DNA of 64,000 bases from Plenodomus lindquistii (lineage: Eukaryota; Ascomycota; Dothideomycetes; Pleosporales; Leptosphaeriaceae): assembly GCA_025504975.1 (NCBI GenBank), contig JANUWI010000019.1, positions 62,001-126,000 on the forward strand. Direction: 5' to 3'. Each line of letters begins with the position of its first letter. Position 1 is the stretch's first letter. Shown one piece after another: positions 1-9,628 of this stretch. The translations under genes and the position numbers were made by a program. The notes beneath the pieces are model-generated. The model did no database searches. It saw only the letters and a program-made list of their open reading frames with translations, and was not told where the DNA came from.

Positions 1-728
1 ATGCTCAATAAGCGCGAGAAACACCTGCAGAATCAGATGGAGGAGCAGGACAGCCTGGCGCGGAAATACGTCTCGAGCAACAAGGCTGGTACGTCTCATC
101 TGCCGACCCCGACATTGTGCGCTGCCTAGCAAGACGGCGAAGCTTGGATGGCGGTTAATGGAAGACATAGCGGCCAAGTCAGCGCTCCGGCGAAAGAAGC
201 AGTTTGAGCACTCGCTCGAACAGACGAGTTCACAGATCATGACGCTCGAGCGCGAAATCTACAGCATCGAGACGGCCAACATCAACAAGGAGACGCTAGA
301 TGCCATGAAGAATGCTGGATCGGCCATGAAGCAGATACACGCCGGGCTTACCATTGACAAGGTTGACAACGTCATGTACGTGCTCCATTCCTTCGAATGA
401 ATAATGTACAGGCGCAACCATGCTTACCCGTTTCACCAGGGAAGATCTGCGCGAACAACATGCCATCGGCGAGGAAATCAGCGAAGCCATAACCTCGGGC
501 GTAGCCTCCAACGGCATCGACGAAGACGAACTCGACGAGGAACTCGCAGAACTTCAACAAGAGAAGCTGGACGAGGAGATGCTGCGCACAGGCAACGTGC
601 CCATCAACGACACCGTTGGCAAATTGCCACAGGCGCCGCATACAGAGGTCAAGGGCAAGAATCAGAGAGTCGAAGAGGACGACGAGGAGGAAGAGTTGAG
701 GAAGTTGCAGGCCGAGATGGCCATGTGA
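1..728 (+). CDS. SNF7: ESCRT-III subunit Snf7/Vps32 (5' partial)
   Basis: Three exons: <1-88, 171-375 and 440-728. Introns 89-170 and 376-439 both start GTACGT and end AG. The spliced product reads like yeast Snf7: a basic helical segment with ALRRKKQFEH, then the core motif SIETANINKETLDAMKNAGSA, AMKQIHAGLTIDKVDNVM, EEISEAI, the acidic DEDELDEEL stretch and a C-terminal ELRKLQAEMAM helix matching the family's MIM1-type Vps4-binding tail. By family knowledge it polymerises on endosomal membranes to drive intralumenal vesicle budding and cargo sorting. The N-terminal helix and true start lie upstream of the window; the ATG at position 1 is probably internal. The stop is TGA at 726-728. The gene converges on the forkhead gene downstream. 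The family call is confident; exon borders rest on splice motifs and conserved frame. Confidence 0.93.
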
Positions 729-1380
729 GTGAGTGGGCGCAATAGAAGAGCGGTGTATTCATGATGCAAGAGGGTTTGACTTGGGCGTATTGGCGATTTT
801 AGTGCGGGCGACTTTGGAGGCTTCCTTTCTTCTGGGTCATGTTCAACTATGGCATATCAATAGCCTTGGACTAGACAACGAGCTGCGGGCGATATACCTT
901 GCAATACCATATCATCTTCCATCATCATGCGCCAGCATTCGCATCTTCACAAAACCCAAGACAACTAAACAAAACCACGCATACGTGTACATATGTCATT
1001 TGAATTCTCTACTTTACAGGTCCCACAAGTGGCCCCTCGCCACTCTGTCCCTTCATTCCCGCATGCTGCAATTCGCCCCAAACTCCTCTTTACATCCCTT
1101 TGCCGCGTCACTAATCCACCGTATACATGTATCGCGTCTAAGCCATAAGACGCTACAGCGGGATACCGCAATCCATGCGAAAATGCACTTTTGAAAACAA
1201 GCCTCCGAATTCCCAGTCGCATTATTTTGATGGGTATCAATATTGGCAAAGGATCCGATAAACGCCGCAGAAAATATCACCAACGCTACTGCCGCGACTA
1301 GAATTTGTTGGAGCAAGCGTGCGTCGCCATAGCCATAGTGAGCACTATTGATAGGACATGTAGATGGATTTATTCCATCT
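729..1380. other. Intergenic region between convergent genes
   Basis: This holds the 3' UTRs of Snf7 (plus) and the forkhead gene (minus). It has no supported gene. A minus-strand open frame covering 1053-1316 and extending upstream encodes a hydrophobic stretch of about 20 residues followed by a Cys-containing tail, but it has no ATG in the open stretch checked. See findings. Confidence 0.6.
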
Positions 1381-4300
1381 TCAGGGTAACGTGTCTTCTT
1401 CTCCGGCCTTTTGCTCGTCTTTCACATGTGTGATGCCGTCTGCGTTAAGCTCTGTCATTTGTCGCTTCAGCGGTGTGCCATTCTGTACCGCAGGCGATCC
1501 AGGTACAGGTGTAATGGGCTCAACGCTTGGCCGATGCGACGACGACGGAGGATCAGCAGGCGCAGCAGCAGAAGGGGCGCCAGGAGGTCCACCAGCCAAG
1601 TTCGGAGTAAAGCTTTGAGGTCCACCGTTGTCTCTAGAGGCGGGCTCCATTACTTGTTCATTTGTAAGCGGTGCTGACTGGGAATTGCCTCGCTCGTGGG
1701 GGCCTCCGTTACCAGCAGCGGCATCAGCTGCAATGGCGGCGGCTGTACCAGCATCGAGCGTACTTGTCGGCTCTGGTGCTATGGTTGGAGTACCTTCTTG
1801 CTGACTTGGTGGAGGCCTCTTGAGATGCTTGGCGATTCCGTCCACACGGCTGATAGAGGTCAGCAGTTGCCTCTCAGCGTTGGTCAAACTGGCTTCGGGC
1901 ACAGTCGTGTCCACACAGGCTCTAATCGCATTGTCAACCTTCTCGCGCTCTCCGGGCTCTTTTCTGGCATCGAGATAAACTTTCCTGAACGCCTCGAGCT
2001 GTCTAATAAGATCGGGATGCGTCGCGAGAGGGTAGCGCCCGGACGGATGGGGCGTGGGTCCGTCGGCTGGTGGGCCTGGTGGAGGCGGACCATAGGGAGA
2101 TTGAGCTGCGTACGGTGATGCTGTAGGCTGTGCAGTTGATGAGACAGAGCCATTGTTATGCTGACCCGGTGGCGGATAGGGCGCGTATGGGCGCGGTGGT
2201 ACTTGCGCATATGGGCTTTGGCCTGCAGTTGCATATGGCCCACCGTACGGGCTCGGGGCTGAGGGCGTACTGTATGGCGACGGTGCAGCGGTCGGGTAGA
2301 GAACGCCATACTGGCCGGTTGACCCTGCTGCTGATGCGGTTGGCGGCGGCGGCGGCGGCTGAGAGCTAGGGGCCGGGTATGGCCGTGGTGGATTGGGTGC
2401 TGGAGGGCTACCTGCGGCATTGCCGCCACCACCCCACGGTGATGCATACGGCGACGGATGAGATCCTCCTTGTGATGCAGGTGCGACAGCTGCATTGGCA
2501 TCGCGAGCCATGCTGGGTGGCAGTCGAGGTTGCGCAAGACTGGGTGGAAGTCTGGGAGCAGCTGGTGGCATTCCATGAGGCATACCGGGATGATATGGAT
2601 AAGCCGACGGGGGATATGGCGTGTAACCGTTTGGTGAAGGATAGTACGGCGGTCGCTGGGAGTGATTTGGTGGAGGACTAACTTGTCGCTTCCTGCGCTC
2701 CTTCTCGATTGAAACGTCCGGATTCACTCTCCAGTTGAAGCCCTTGCCTTCCTTGTCTCCCTTGACGAATGCATCGTGTTGACCCAAGTTGTGACGTACA
2801 CTAGATTGCCAACCGCTTGTGGTGGTCTTGAACTTATACCAAGGATACTTCTTCTCAATGTAATTATATATCTGCTGCAAATTCATCTGCCCAGTGCTGG
2901 AGGATGAGATTGCTTCGTGGATGAGAACAACGTAATTTGCCGACGGACGTTGCAGCTGTTCTTCCGTATAGTCCTCGATACGCATCTCGGGAGAAGGAGT
3001 TCTTGGCGGCTTCGAGAGCTTCATCGATTTCTTGTCTCCCATAGTCATACTGTCCCCGCCTTCTGTCGACTCCATTACCTCGTCGTCATCACCTTCGCCT
3101 GCATTCGACTCTTTGCGCTTCGGCATCTTGGTCTTGATAGGAGGCGGGGGTATGTCCCTAATATCGATTCCTGCCGCTCTAGCCTTTTCAATCTCCTTGG
3201 CTTGCTTGACCAGCTGGGACCTTTGGCGCTTCGACATGATGCCATCTTTTGGAGGGCGTCCTGGACCTTTACGCTTCTCGACGACATGACCAATGAGCGA
3301 GGAAGGCAGGTTGTGTTGCCTGGCCATTTCTTCAGTGATGAGGCCGTCAATTTCGCCACCTGCCTCCAATTCGCCTTCGAATGGTTTCCGCAACAATGGC
3401 GGGCTGTCATTTGGCACAGACTTGACGGGTGCCTCGAGTTCTTTGACAGACGTCTCTCCTGCGATGTCCTCTGCAGGAATTTCGCTCTTGACGGGCGCTT
3501 TAGCTGGCGCTTTAGCCGGCGCCTTGCCCTTGTCCTTGGATTCTTTTTGCTCCTTGGAGTGTTCGCTTTCCCTCAACTCCTTGGGTTCCTTGACTTCCTT
3601 GGGTTCTTTGGGTTCTTTGGGTTCTTTGGGTTCCTTTGATTCTTTTGGTATCCTCACTTCCTTTGGAGCCTTGGACGCTTTGACAGGCTCCCGTGGTTGT
3701 TCCTTAACCTTTAGCTTCGTCTTCTTAACGGGGGGCTCTTCCGGTGTAGGCTCCCCGTGCTTTCGCTTATGGCCCTTCTTCGACTCTTTTGGCGGGGGCG
3801 GGGGCGGATTCTTGATCTTGATCTTCAAGCTCTGCTTCTGACGTGGACGTGCTATAGGCTCCTCGTAGTCGTCCATATCATCGTCGCCCATGGCATCTTC
3901 CGAGTCGCTGTCACTGTCGATGGGATAATGATACACATGTTTGGGATTGACACTGAGCTCGCCTTCACTCTCGGAGCTTTCCACTCCGTCGCTCTCTTGC
4001 TCACCATGGCCGTTCTCAAAGGAAAAGCTCATAGGGCGAGACCCTGGCTCTTGTCGAAGGTGCTCATCACCCGTAAGGGCTATGTCAGGCAAGAAAAATT
4101 GAATGTTAACAGCTCCAATGAGGAGATGATCGCCATGATCCAGCGGAACGATTTCGTTTTGTGGGACAAATTGGTTCTCGTGATGCAACCCGTTGGAGCC
4201 AAGGACTTGGACGCAGAAGTTCCTATGTTCAAAGTCGTAAAAGATCTTGGCATGCCGGCGGGATATGCCCTTTGGACCTTGGGCACCTGTTTTGGCAGTA

Positions 4301-5193
4301 ATGTGCTGAGGGTGAATAGGCACAAAGGGGCAATCGTCTGGATTCTCGGGTACTTGGTTGTCGAATTGGGCGGGGACCTCGGGGAAGGACTGCATCAGCA
4401 CATCCTGCGGGGCTCGCTCGGCGGGCTTTTCTTCGCCTGAGTCGCCGGTGGGGTGGGAGGCAGAGCTGAGAGAGTGCGACGCGTTGCTGAGGCGACGCTG
4501 CTGGAAGTCGACGGGCATGGACTCGATGGGGGCATTGACGATGCCACCCTTCTCGCTGATGACGCTGCGTGCGCCGCGATGGTCGCGCTTCCTTTTCTTG
4601 CTGGTCTTGCCGTTGAGGAGCTGCTCGGCGGCCTGGGGCTGTCCTTTGGCATGCAGCTGGTCGACCTTGGCCAGGCGACGCATATCGCGATGGGCGAGGT
4701 GGATGTTGCGCCCGAGGACGATTTGGTACGTGTGCATGTAGTATGAGCCGTCGTCGAAGCGCAGACGGGCGTATGCGTTGACGCGCTCGTCGGCCACTGC
4801 AGGCTGGGCCGAGAAGTCCATGGGTGTGAAGCTGTTGTCCACAGCCATGTCCATGCCCATGGCCGTGCCCATGGCTGTGTTCATGTTCATGCCCATGGCG
4901 GCCGGTCCGTCGGCCGCGGGAAATGCGACGGGGGCATCGAAGGCGGGCAGACCGTTGGGAAAGGGGCCGTCGAGCGTCAGGTCGTGGTGGCCAGGAGCGC
5001 CGTCGTCCGCGGGCGCCGCGAGGGCAGGCGTGGGCGGCGCGTCGACGGGCGCAGCGGGCGCAGCGGGCGAGGCCATGGCGGGATTGCGCTGGGTGGGAGC
5101 GGGCGAGAGCAGGGCGGCGGGGGCAGCGGGAGCGGGGGCGTCATCGTGGGCGGCGACATGGTGGTGAGGCTGGGCGGCAGAGGCTACGACCAT
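1381..5193 (-). CDS. FHA and forkhead domain transcription factor, Fhl1-like
   Basis: Single uninterrupted frame of 1270 aa from ATG at 5193 to TGA at 1381. Residues 1-135 are Ala/Pro/Met-rich. An FHA domain spans about 138-370: AYARLRFDDGSYYMHTYQIVLGRN starts it and SRRHAKIFYD plus NFCVQVLGSNG complete the phosphopeptide-binding core. About 130 residues of Lys/Ser-rich sequence interrupt the domain. Residues 400-560 are acidic then Lys/Glu/Pro-rich with KEPKEPKEPKE repeats. GPGRPPK near 643-649 resembles an AT-hook. A winged-helix forkhead domain lies at about 748-835, with YNYIEKKYPWYKF and the recognition helix SGWQSSVRHNLGQHDAF. The C-terminus is Pro/Tyr/Gln-rich and disordered. Length and late forkhead position fit Fhl1, the FHA-forkhead regulator of ribosomal protein genes, better than the shorter Fkh1/2 type. 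This paralogue choice is inference; the domain call is secure. Confidence 0.9.
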   Translation of the reverse strand: MVVASAAQPHHHVAAHDDAPAPAAPAALLSPAPTQRNPAMASPAAPAAPVDAPPTPALAAPADDGAPGHHDLTLDGPFPNGLPAFDAPVAFPAADGPAAMGMNMNTAMGTAMGMDMAVDNSFTPMDFSAQPAVADERVNAYARLRFDDGSYYMHTYQIVLGRNIHLAHRDMRRLAKVDQLHAKGQPQAAEQLLNGKTSKKRKRDHRGARSVISEKGGIVNAPIESMPVDFQQRRLSNASHSLSSASHPTGDSGEEKPAERAPQDVLMQSFPEVPAQFDNQVPENPDDCPFVPIHPQHITAKTGAQGPKGISRRHAKIFYDFEHRNFCVQVLGSNGLHHENQFVPQNEIVPLDHGDHLLIGAVNIQFFLPDIALTGDEHLRQEPGSRPMSFSFENGHGEQESDGVESSESEGELSVNPKHVYHYPIDSDSDSEDAMGDDDMDDYEEPIARPRQKQSLKIKIKNPPPPPPKESKKGHKRKHGEPTPEEPPVKKTKLKVKEQPREPVKASKAPKEVRIPKESKEPKEPKEPKEPKEVKEPKELRESEHSKEQKESKDKGKAPAKAPAKAPVKSEIPAEDIAGETSVKELEAPVKSVPNDSPPLLRKPFEGELEAGGEIDGLITEEMARQHNLPSSLIGHVVEKRKGPGRPPKDGIMSKRQRSQLVKQAKEIEKARAAGIDIRDIPPPPIKTKMPKRKESNAGEGDDDEVMESTEGGDSMTMGDKKSMKLSKPPRTPSPEMRIEDYTEEQLQRPSANYVVLIHEAISSSSTGQMNLQQIYNYIEKKYPWYKFKTTTSGWQSSVRHNLGQHDAFVKGDKEGKGFNWRVNPDVSIEKERRKRQVSPPPNHSQRPPYYPSPNGYTPYPPSAYPYHPGMPHGMPPAAPRLPPSLAQPRLPPSMARDANAAVAPASQGGSHPSPYASPWGGGGNAAGSPPAPNPPRPYPAPSSQPPPPPPTASAAGSTGQYGVLYPTAAPSPYSTPSAPSPYGGPYATAGQSPYAQVPPRPYAPYPPPGQHNNGSVSSTAQPTASPYAAQSPYGPPPPGPPADGPTPHPSGRYPLATHPDLIRQLEAFRKVYLDARKEPGEREKVDNAIRACVDTTVPEASLTNAERQLLTSISRVDGIAKHLKRPPPSQQEGTPTIAPEPTSTLDAGTAAAIAADAAAGNGGPHERGNSQSAPLTNEQVMEPASRDNGGPQSFTPNLAGGPPGAPSAAAPADPPSSSHRPSVEPITPVPGSPAVQNGTPLKRQMTELNADGITHVKDEQKAGEEDTLP

Positions 5194-5796
5194 GCTGCCG
5201 AAGCCATTTTCCTCGAGAGCGTAGTGGCGGGAGACGAGGTGACGGCTGCTCGCAAGTGCGTTTCCGTCTGCGCCGAGTTAGCTGGCTGTGGCGAGGGGGC
5301 GCCCACCGCGCGCGCAACACGTACCGGAGGCGGCGTACAAGGGGCTGTCGGCGACGAGGCGGAAAAAGCAGGCTGGCGGTTGTCGAGGCCCGTCGTCGCG
5401 CGGTCGCAAGGCGTGCACGTCGTCGTCGGGTCGTGGTGAGCGGGCCTGGCCGGCGTGAGAGGCTTCAGGCGCACGGCCGGCTTGGCCCAACAACAACATG
5501 TCTGCATTGCCCGACTGCGACTGCGACCGCTGGCCCAGCGGCACGCTCAACGTCATCATTGCTGCTCACCTCGACCAACTGGCCCAGCGCCTCGTCCAAA
5601 TGCCGGCGTGGGATGGCTCTCTGCTGTGACTTTATCAGGTGCGCACGTGAATCTGAGTAGGGCAACCTGGGAAAGACGACAGACAGTACGAGTCAGCAGG
5701 GTGTGAAGGAGAAGAAAAGTAGAACGGCAAGTGGTCGAGGCAAAGAAAAGAAGAACACCTGAATTCTTTGGGCCAGGGCGCACGGTTCGCTGCATC

Positions 5797-5898
5797 TGCA
5801 CTTGTACTTGTACTTGTACTTGCACTTGCACTTGCACTTGCACATGCACTTGTACCTGCACCTGCACTTGCAACTGCAACTGCAACTGCAACTACAAC
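5797..5898 (+). repeat. Hexanucleotide tandem repeat (CTTGTA/CTTGCA/CTGCAA)
   Basis: About 17 imperfect six-base units run through this stretch, drifting from CTTGTA to CTTGCA to CTGCAA. It is a microsatellite in the oxygenase promoter or 5' UTR, not coding. Confidence 0.85.
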
Positions 5899-5962
5899 TC
5901 AATACATGCATGCAGTAGCATCCATTCCACTCCACTCCACTCCCCTCTACTGACTGCCTCGC

Positions 5963-6004
5963 CACACCAACACCAACACCAACACCAAAATCAACACCAA
6001 CACT
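5963..6004 (+). repeat. ACACCA/CAACAC tandem repeat just before a start codon
   Basis: Seven near-perfect six-base CAACAC units end 8 bp before the oxygenase ATG at 6012, so the repeat probably forms an unstructured CA-rich 5' leader of that mRNA. Confidence 0.8.
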
Positions 6005-6011
6005 GATACTC

Positions 6012-6838
6012 ATGGCACCCACCAAGAAGAGCAGGCAAGCTGCGCCTTCCCCCCCAGCGCGCCCACTTCCCAACTGGCCTGCCTTCACTCCTCTCATGCC
6101 CGAGGCTGACCTCGCTCTCCATGAGCTGCTGCCAGGCCACATCGTCACCATTCCCAATTTATGGACAGCCACTCTCTGCCGAACCTATGTGTCCTTCCTT
6201 GCATCGCTCCCCTTGACGACTACGCCGGGCAAGCCCAAGAGAGGCGATGCCGTGCGTGTCAATGATCGCTTCCAAGTACACGACCCTGCCTTCGCCGAGA
6301 GACTGTGGACTGAGACTGCCTTGAAGAAGCTTGTGACGGGGGCCGTGAAAGAGGGTGCGCTTGACATGACCGAATCTCAACGCCGAGAGTTATGGGGCGG
6401 TCAAGTGATTGGTCTAAACCCAAACATTCGAATATACCGTTACTCAAAAGGCCAGTTCTTCGACCAGCATTGTACGTGATGCTTCTCCAACGCCTGGCAC
6501 TTTTGCCCACTGCTCGCATCCGTGCTGACGGCGCAGATGATGACTCCAACAACGTTGCTCTACCGGGAGAACCCCCTGTTCCGGCGCGTACCACTTGGAC
6601 CTTGCTCTTGTACCTGACCTCCGCATCTACCGGTTGCAGCGGCGGCGAAACCGTCTTTTATCCTGAGCCGCCCAAGAAGAAGACCAAGGCCCTGCCGGCG
6701 CAGCCCTATGTTGTCAAGCTAGAGACTGGTCTTGCGCTGTTGCATAGACATGGCGCTGACTGCATGCTTCATGAAGGTCGAGAGGTCCTCGAGGGCGAGA
6801 AATGGGTCATTCGAAGCGATCTATGCGTCCGACGCTGA
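6012..6838 (+). CDS. 2-oxoglutarate/Fe(II)-dependent oxygenase (prolyl 4-hydroxylase-like fold)
   Basis: Two exons, 6012-6471 and 6537-6838. The 65-nt intron has donor GTACGT, branch CTGAC and acceptor GCAG. The product is 253 aa. Splicing creates a Tyr codon inside the metal-binding HxD motif (H153-Y-D155), which strongly supports the intron. The distal ligand is H232 in the CMLHEG motif, followed by GEKWVIRSD, whose basic residues (K241 or R245) would bind the 2-oxoglutarate carboxylate. SGGETVFYP lies between them, as in the family. The N-terminus (MAPTKKSRQ) is basic with no signal peptide, so a cytosolic or nuclear enzyme is likely. The substrate is unknown. Related enzymes hydroxylate proteins or small molecules. 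It lies on the same strand as the UstYa-family gene 0.7 kb downstream; a functional link is possible but not shown. Confidence 0.88.
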
Positions 6839-7532
6839 GGCTCTATGCGCGACAGCATATGTGCAATTCGATAATCTCGCAATATTCAAACCTGTAGATT
6901 TGGACACCCCGTAGACGTTGCACATCTATAACGTAAATCAATCAGATGTCATGCCAACATCTGTACACATGGCGAGAGATTTTGTGTTCGGGAGAATCTG
7001 CCTTCCCACCAAAAAGCCTCTCTACAGCACAACCGGTGTTGCCGTGTCAGTCTGTCTCCCACAGAGTTCACGAGGTTAGTCGATCAGGGTTATCGCGCAG
7101 TATCGATCGTGCGAATCACCGGCATATACCCACTCAAACGATGTTTGGACAGAGTTTCATACCGTTCTCGCTAAACGCGGAACACTTGTTAGTCTCTCAC
7201 TCTTGGCGATTCAGCATCTGTTTCATCTCTGCCATCTGACGGACAAGGGCCAGTCTCGGCGGAAAAACCTGAACCTAGCGTTTTGACCTGTAAACACTGC
7301 GCGTGTGGTGTTATTCCCAGCGGCTTCTCGTGTGTACCGGCAATTGTGTTCGAGGTCAAACGCCATCAGTCGCACGCTGTCGAGAGGCGCCAATGCGTCT
7401 TGCTCCAGAGTACATGTCCAGCCCAGCTCGCCTTGTTTCCCTGACTGTTCAGCTGTGCTCGATTTTTTGCCTCAAATATTCGGATGATACCCTGTCCGAC
7501 GATCTAGTACACATTAAAACCTCTCAGCTACA
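6839..7532. other. Intergenic region
   Basis: 694 bp between two plus-strand genes. Overlapping open frames of up to about 97 aa show no recognisable domain or family. I see no RNA gene here. It presumably holds the oxygenase 3' UTR and the UstYa-family promoter. Confidence 0.6.
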
Positions 7533-8462
7533 ATGCAGCCACAACACCAGTACTCCGAAGTGCGATCGAACGACCACCACGATGACGAGTCGTTGACTGA
7601 AGTTGGGTCATTGATGGAGCAGAAGCAGTGGGCTACGGACGACTTTGAGCACATTGCATCATCATTGAGAAGGGGCAATCGGTGTCACAGTCTCCTAGCT
7701 GTCTTCCGCTGGTCATTGGTCATAGGCTTGCAAATCGCCATTATTGGGTTGCTCGCCAAAGATCAAGGACTGCTAAATACTACAGGATGGCGAGCCCCAT
7801 CGACGAGTGCTCATGAAGTTGGTGGTGATATTACAGGATGGAGTCCACACAGTATGCCTTGGCCAGTCCACTGTCATCCTATAGTCATGCTGACAAGATG
7901 TTATCCAGTCCCAACACAAGTCACCAAATTTTCCATCAATCAAACCTTTGCACCCTACAATACCTCGGATTTTTTCAAGCCCGAAACCCTTCGCGCTTGG
8001 AATGAACTTATGCCCGGTACGTTCGCTTTCCGCTCCACTCGTTGCACAGTCTGTGTCCATACTAACGCGCCTGTAGTCGGCATGGGTTTCCAGGAAATGC
8101 CTGACCCAGACTCATACTCGGACCTCCCAACCCCTATCATTTGGCCCAACGCAACCGTCTTCACGACATCGCTGACGCACCAACTCCACTGCCTCTACGC
8201 CGTCGTTGCTGTTTACAGTGGGCTGACATCCAACCACGTACTAGAAGAAGACCATCACTGGCACATGATTCACTGCTTCGACTACTTGCGCCAAACCATC
8301 ATGTGTAGCGCGGACATGAGCCTTGAGGGGCTGGAGACGACGTTTCCAGATCACAATGGGGGCAGTGATGGCTGGGACAGTAAGCATGTGTGTAGAGATT
8401 ATTCCAAGGTGCGAGAGAGACTGGAGAGTGTGAGGGCGTATGATGATCAGCAGATCTTTTGA
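7533..8462 (+). CDS. UstYa-family (DUF3328) membrane-bound oxidase-like protein
   Basis: Three exons: 7533-7851, 7909-8016 and 8077-8462, giving about 270 aa. Intron 1 (7852-7908, GTATGC...CTGAC...CAG) is 57 nt and intron 2 (8017-8076, GTACGT...CTAAC...TAG) is 60 nt. Both are multiples of three without a stop, so the unspliced frame reads through as 309 aa. Splicing gives the family-typical joins GWSPHIPTQVTKF and WNELMPVGMGF. One membrane helix sits at about 53-75. The hallmark motifs are HQLHC at 177-181 and HMIHCFDYLRQTIMC at 205-219. Family members include UstYa/UstYb of the ustiloxin pathway, which act in oxidative cyclisation of ribosomal peptides; others act in nonribosomal peptide or other metabolite clusters. 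No precursor peptide, UstO-like tyrosinase or synthase is recognised nearby, so its pathway is unknown. Confidence 0.92.
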   Translation: MQPQHQYSEVRSNDHHDDESLTEVGSLMEQKQWATDDFEHIASSLRRGNRCHSLLAVFRWSLVIGLQIAIIGLLAKDQGLLNTTGWRAPSTSAHEVGGDITGWSPHSMPWPVHCHPIVMLTRCYPVPTQVTKFSINQTFAPYNTSDFFKPETLRAWNELMPGTFAFRSTRCTVCVHTNAPVVGMGFQEMPDPDSYSDLPTPIIWPNATVFTTSLTHQLHCLYAVVAVYSGLTSNHVLEEDHHWHMIHCFDYLRQTIMCSADMSLEGLETTFPDHNGGSDGWDSKHVCRDYSKVRERLESVRAYDDQQIF

Positions 8463-8917
8463 GTGTGCAATGCAACAAAACGATGCAAACGTGGTGGGTC
8501 TGCTGTCATTGTCATTGTGGGGGAGAGGAGAGGAGAGGAGAGGAGGGTCAGGAGGGTGCTCGAGGGTGCTATGGTGCTGAGTAGCGCGGCAATGACGTAA
8601 TCATCATCTCGAACCCCTGCAGCGCGACGTTGCATAAGTGCATCAGCTGAAGATGAGCGACAGACAACCTGGCGCCCTCGACTTAGCCGTCAGCCATGTC
8701 TCGTGCACACACAAACAGGTTGCTTGACGCCAGCGCTATAATCCTAATTGTTCATCATCACACGCGTCCCGGTGACTTTGATTAATCTCGACCTCCTCCA
8801 ACGCCGATTCGACAGATTGATTGCCTTTGCGCCAAGTCTTGCGTCGTAGCATCAGTGCATGGAGTAACTGAGGAGTCGACTAGTCTGCCACGCCCATACA
8901 ACCGCCTCGTGTCCGCC
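8463..8917. other. Intergenic region with a GA-rich tract
   Basis: 455 bp between the UstYa-family and DUF7053 genes. A perfect GGAGA/AGGAG purine tract lies at about 8518-8546. Otherwise ordinary sequence, probably a 3' UTR and a promoter. Confidence 0.6.
8518..8546 (+). repeat. (GGAGA)n purine microsatellite
   Basis: Five-base GAGAG/AGGAG units repeated about five times on the plus strand, in the 3' flank of the UstYa-family gene. Confidence 0.8.
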
Positions 8918-9628
8918 ATGAGCGCAAAGCACAACCTCCACGTCGCTGCCCCCATCCCCCCACACCTCTCGCCCTCGGCCGTCATCGCCGCTCTCCACGA
9001 CCACAACACGGCCCTCACCCTCCAGGCCCTCACATGCGGGCATGAGAAGGCGCCTTCGACCCACGCCGGCACCCTCAAAGACACGTACTGGTACCCGCCC
9101 GACCAATATCCCATCACAACCTACCATGTCACCGAGTGCATAACTCTCATGCCGGGCGTGGGCGAGTGGGGCAAGAAGTACATCAAGTTCCCCAGTTGCT
9201 TCCAGGACACCAAACACGGCATCAAGACGCGCGCGGATGCGAGTGGCGTCATTGTAAGGGCAGAGTTCCGTGTCGTGCGTGGAGGCGCCGGCGCAGAGGT
9301 AGAGGGTGAGGGCATGGGCGTCGGCGATGCCGAGTGGGTGCTGGTCGAGGACGTCGAAGTAACCTGTAGTTGGTGGCTCATGCCCTTTGTCAAAGGCAAG
9401 ATGGAGCAAGCGCATCGCGACGTCTGTCGCAAGGTCGTCGAGAAGGTCGAGATGCAGAGGTTGCAAGGCGAAATTGCACAGACTTCACCAAGAGCAAAGG
9501 GCCGCTCCACCCAGGTCCCTACTCCTGATGGACAGCCGCCTCATCTCAGCCCTACAGAGGCAAGAGAAGATGATTCACACAAGGTAGAAACTGCGGACCT
9601 GCTGCCAGAAAAGATTACATACGGTTAA
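8918..9628 (+). CDS. DUF7053 family protein (START/SRPBCC-like)
   Basis: 236 aa, intronless. The start is ATG 8918 in good context (GCCATGA). The open frame extends upstream to 8855 but only through a GTG codon. The N-terminal pattern SAKHNLHVAAPIPPHLS, then VIAALHDHNTALTLQ, is the fungal DUF7053 signature. It is followed by a beta-rich stretch with YWYPPDQYPITTYHVTECI and an RAEFRV strand, and then a long C-terminal helix (PFVKGKMEQAHRDVCRKVV) typical of the helix-grip fold. That fold usually binds a hydrophobic ligand, but no function is established for this family to my knowledge. The last 45 residues are polar and probably disordered. It is the last intact host gene before the AT-rich block. 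Confidence 0.82.
   Translation: MSAKHNLHVAAPIPPHLSPSAVIAALHDHNTALTLQALTCGHEKAPSTHAGTLKDTYWYPPDQYPITTYHVTECITLMPGVGEWGKKYIKFPSCFQDTKHGIKTRADASGVIVRAEFRVVRGGAGAEVEGEGMGVGDAEWVLVEDVEVTCSWWLMPFVKGKMEQAHRDVCRKVVEKVEMQRLQGEIAQTSPRAKGRSTQVPTPDGQPPHLSPTEAREDDSHKVETADLLPEKITYG

Larger units (their letters stand above)
5194..6011. promoter_or_regulatory. Shared divergent promoter region
   Basis: 818 bp separate the starts of the forkhead gene (minus) and the oxygenase gene (plus), so both promoters and 5' UTRs must lie here. The half near the forkhead gene is GC-rich. The half near the oxygenase is C/T- and CA-rich, with two short-period repeats listed separately and a CCACT run around 5928-5950. Overlapping open frames here are GC-rich noise with no recognisable domain. 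No TATA box stands out. Confidence 0.55.

Noticed and set aside
965..1249. Minus-strand frame of 94 codons between Snf7 and the forkhead gene
   Set aside because: No domain; it lies in the shared 3' flanks and its start and content look random.
5194..5715. Several overlapping GC-rich open frames upstream of the forkhead gene on both strands
   Set aside because: They overlap in all frames, have Arg/Ala/Pro-rich low-complexity content and no domain. They are best explained by high GC in the shared promoter.
8855..8917. 21-codon N-terminal extension of the DUF7053 protein
   Set aside because: It would need a GTG start. The ATG at 8918 has good context and fits the family's N-terminus.
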